Shown here: positions 5,618-7,559 of the stretch, piece by piece
Position numbering within the stretch: position 1 is the stretch's first letter
How the letters are laid out: each line of letters opens with the position of its first letter
Source of the DNA: JBPEXY01 sp052031065
Lineage (GTDB): Bacteria; Pseudomonadota; Gammaproteobacteria; Immundisolibacterales; Immundisolibacteraceae
DNA: 7,559 nucleotides
Assembly: GCA_052031065.1 (NCBI GenBank)
Contig: JBPEXY010000288.1
Location: 1-7,559, forward strand
Direction of reading: 5' to 3'
Notes under the pieces: model-generated
Database searches by the model: none
What the model saw: the letters and a program-made list of their open reading frames with translations, nothing else
Told to the model about the DNA's origin: nothing
Translations under genes and position numbers: made by a program

Positions 5618-7030
5618 ATGTCAACAAAAACAAGCTCAAGCAATAGTTTGCAGACCAAGGTTTTCAACGTTTCGTCGAAAGTGGTGCCAATGCATTTTCA
5701 GATTAAAACCATGAAAATGTTGATGAAGGCAAAGAGAAAGGCCGTGGGTTCTCGCTCCACACAAATGGAGTTTGTCGAAACTCCCCTGCCTGATGTTAGC
5801 ACCTTGGCACTGGAAGATATCGACACCAGCAACCCTTTTCTGTATCGACAAGATCAGTGGCGCGCCTATTTTAAGCGGTTACGAGATGAAGCTCCGGTAC
5901 ATTACCAGAAGAACAGTCCATTCGGGCCTTTCTGGTCAATAACGCGCTATGAAGATATTTTGTTCGTCGACAAGAACCATGAACTGTTTTCCTCTGAGCC
6001 GCAAATTATTCTGGGTGATCCACCGGACGGACTATCGGTGGAAATGTTTATCGCCATGGATCCGCCCAAACATGATGTACAGCGCCGAGCGGTGCAGGGC
6101 GTCGTTGCTCCGAAAAACCTTAAAGAAATGGAAGGGCTGATTCGTTCTCGTGCGGCGGAAGTGCTAGACAGCTTGCCTCTGGATAAACCTTTCGATTGGG
6201 TGCCGGCGGTGTCCAAAGAACTGACTGGCCGTATGCTCGCTACGTTGCTGGATTTCCCTTATGAGGATCGTCACAAACTCGTTGAATGGTCTGATCGTTT
6301 GTCTGGCGCGGCATCCGCCACGGGTGGAGAATTTACCGACGAAGATGTCATGTTTGATGACGCGGCAGATATGGCGAGGGCGTTCTCCAGGCTGTGGCGA
6401 GACAAGGAGGCGCGACGTGCTTCCGGCGAAGAACCCGGTTTCGATTTGATCAGTATGCTGCAGAGCAACGACGATACAAAAGACCTTATCAATCGACCGA
6501 TGGAGTTTATCGGGAATCTGGCTCTGCTTATCGTTGGCGGCAATGACACCACAAGGAATTCCATGAGTGGTGGTGTTTTGGCCTTGAATCAATTCCCCGA
6601 GGAATTCTCCAAGCTGAAGGCGAATCCGGAACTGATTCCTAACATGGTTTCGGAAATCATTCGTTGGCAAACTCCACTGGCCAACATGCGTAGGGTGGCG
6701 ACACAGGATGTAGAACTTCGTGGCCAGACCATCAAGAAAGGCGACCGGGTGTTAATGTGGTATGCCTCGGGTAATCGGGACGAACGCAAGTTTGATAACC
6801 CCGACCAACTCATTATTGATCGCAAGGACGCACGGAACCATATTTCTTTTGGCTACGGTATTCATCGTTGTATGGGTAACCGCCTGGCCGAACTGCAATT
6901 GCGCATTTTGTGGGAAGAACTGCTCAAGCGCTTCGAAAATATCGAAGTGGTTGGCGAGCCGGAGCGTGTACAGTCCAACTTCGTGCGCGGTTATTCGAAG
7001 TTGATGGTCAAACTGACGGCAAAAAATTAA
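5618..7030 (+). CDS. CYP153A: Cytochrome P450 CYP153A, alkane terminal (omega) hydroxylase
   Basis: A 470-residue soluble class I bacterial P450 that inserts oxygen at the terminal carbon of medium-chain alkanes, and of fatty acids in some members, using electrons from the ferredoxin. Diagnostic features are the I-helix GGNDTT (307-312), the ExxR pair Glu346-Arg349, and the heme loop FGYGIHRCMG (411-420) with the thiolate ligand Cys418. The blocks EFVETPLPDVSTLALEDID, FLYRQDQWRAYFKRLRDEAP and LSVEMFIAMDPPKHDVQR are characteristic of CYP153A and, from memory, nearly identical to the Marinobacter enzyme. About 50 N-terminal residues precede the conserved core and are basic and amphipathic, with no membrane helix. 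The ATG at 5618 has AGGGA seven bases upstream. Gly307 and Leu354 match positions that engineering studies of the Marinobacter enzyme linked to chain selectivity. The stop codon overlaps the next start by one base (TAATG). Family assignment is firm; the exact substrate range is unknown. Confidence 0.97.
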   Translation: MSTKTSSSNSLQTKVFNVSSKVVPMHFQIKTMKMLMKAKRKAVGSRSTQMEFVETPLPDVSTLALEDIDTSNPFLYRQDQWRAYFKRLRDEAPVHYQKNSPFGPFWSITRYEDILFVDKNHELFSSEPQIILGDPPDGLSVEMFIAMDPPKHDVQRRAVQGVVAPKNLKEMEGLIRSRAAEVLDSLPLDKPFDWVPAVSKELTGRMLATLLDFPYEDRHKLVEWSDRLSGAASATGGEFTDEDVMFDDAADMARAFSRLWRDKEARRASGEEPGFDLISMLQSNDDTKDLINRPMEFIGNLALLIVGGNDTTRNSMSGGVLALNQFPEEFSKLKANPELIPNMVSEIIRWQTPLANMRRVATQDVELRGQTIKKGDRVLMWYASGNRDERKFDNPDQLIIDRKDARNHISFGYGIHRCMGNRLAELQLRILWEELLKRFENIEVVGEPERVQSNFVRGYSKLMVKLTAKN

Positions 7031-7559
7031 TGAAAAGTTTGACCGGGCTGGCGACTGAAGAATTCGACTATATCGTTGTGGGCGCTGGCTCGGCAGGGTG
7101 CGCGGTAGCCAATCGTTTGTCCGAGAGTGGCCTCTATACGGTGTTGCTACTCGAAGCCGGGCCAGAGAGTCGCCGCAACCCTTTCGTCAGCACGCCTCTT
7201 GGATTTTTGCAGTTGATGTTCAGTCGCCGTTTCAACTGGCAGTTCTATACTGAGCCACAGCGGCACATGTACGGTCGTTCATTGTTCCAGCCGCGGGGCA
7301 AGATGCTTGGCGGTTCGAGTGGGATTAACGCCCAAGTCTATATCCGTGGGCATGCCAGGGACTACGACGAGTGGGCCCGGCAAGGGTGTAACGGTTGGTC
7401 ATACGCCGAGGTGCTGCCGTATTTTCGTAAGTCAGAACATTACGAGCCTGAGATGGTGCCGGATACAGAAGGGTTCCATGGTCAGGATGGCCCTCTCAAT
7501 GTGGCGGAGCGGCGTTATACCAACCCGTTGAGTGCGGCGTTTGTCGAGGCCGCAGTACA
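7030..7559 (+). CDS. alkJ: GMC-family FAD-dependent alcohol dehydrogenase, AlkJ-like, N-terminal part (3' end outside window)
   Basis: Partial gene: 176 complete codons are visible before the right edge. The N-terminus shows the FAD-binding GAGSAG at residues 18-23, LLLEAGP at 39-45 and the GMC signature RGKMLGGSSGINAQVYIRG at 89-107, followed by DYDEWA and GWSY, typical of the choline dehydrogenase/AlkJ branch. AlkJ-type enzymes oxidise 1-alkanols to aldehydes and pass electrons to the respiratory chain at the inner membrane. Placement directly after CYP153A makes that the likely role. The start codon shares one base with the CYP153A stop (TAATG) and has no clear Shine-Dalgarno, so translation probably depends on re-initiation after the P450. 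The symbol is by family and context; a choline dehydrogenase-like activity is less likely. The C-terminal catalytic His region is not visible. Confidence 0.92.
   Translation, partial: MKSLTGLATEEFDYIVVGAGSAGCAVANRLSESGLYTVLLLEAGPESRRNPFVSTPLGFLQLMFSRRFNWQFYTEPQRHMYGRSLFQPRGKMLGGSSGINAQVYIRGHARDYDEWARQGCNGWSYAEVLPYFRKSEHYEPEMVPDTEGFHGQDGPLNVAERRYTNPLSAAFVEAAV

Noticed and set aside
6164..6670. Minus-strand open frame of 168 codons inside CYP153A
   Set aside because: It lies entirely antisense to a strongly conserved P450 and its translation shows no family pattern.

Overview
The window looks like part of a chromosome from a hydrocarbon-degrading marine gammaproteobacterium of the Alcanivorax/Marinobacter type. 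The main reason is the CYP153A alkane hydroxylase at 5618-7030. Its sequence reads, from memory, as very close to the Marinobacter/Alcanivorax members of that family, and it sits in the familiar order ferredoxin, P450, AlkJ-like alcohol dehydrogenase with a divergent AraC regulator. No database search was possible, so the genus is an inference.

The left half (1-3270, minus strand) is a tightly packed four-gene operon. In transcription order it encodes a PF10118-type ferritin-like metal-binding protein (3270-2326), a short-chain dehydrogenase (2329-1502), an HSL-family alpha/beta hydrolase (1463-504) and a type I Baeyer-Villiger-like flavin monooxygenase (507 to beyond base 1, N-terminal 169 residues only). 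Two junctions are 4-base ATGA overlaps. A divergent TetR regulator (3452-4057, plus strand) faces the operon across 181 bp that holds a perfect TATAAT box and several dyads.

The right half (4114-7559) starts with an AraC regulator on the minus strand (5160-4114), convergent with tetR across 56 bp. A 122-bp divergent region follows. It carries two identical AAATGTCC repeats exactly 21 bp apart, the second over the -35 position of a plausible ferredoxin promoter. The plus-strand operon then encodes a [2Fe-2S] ferredoxin (5283-5603), CYP153A (5618-7030) and a GMC alcohol dehydrogenase (7030 to beyond 7559). The ferredoxin reductase expected in such clusters is not in the window.

Taken together, the right operon fits terminal alkane oxidation: ferredoxin-fed P450 hydroxylation to the 1-alkanol, then GMC oxidation to the aldehyde. 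The left operon has the three enzyme classes needed for a subterminal or ketone route: SDR (secondary alcohol to ketone), BVMO (ketone to ester) and esterase (ester to alcohol plus acid), plus a putative diiron protein of unknown function at its head. That the two operons cooperate is inferred from adjacency. No RNA genes, CRISPR arrays, insertion sequences or gene-free stretches over 300 bases were seen.
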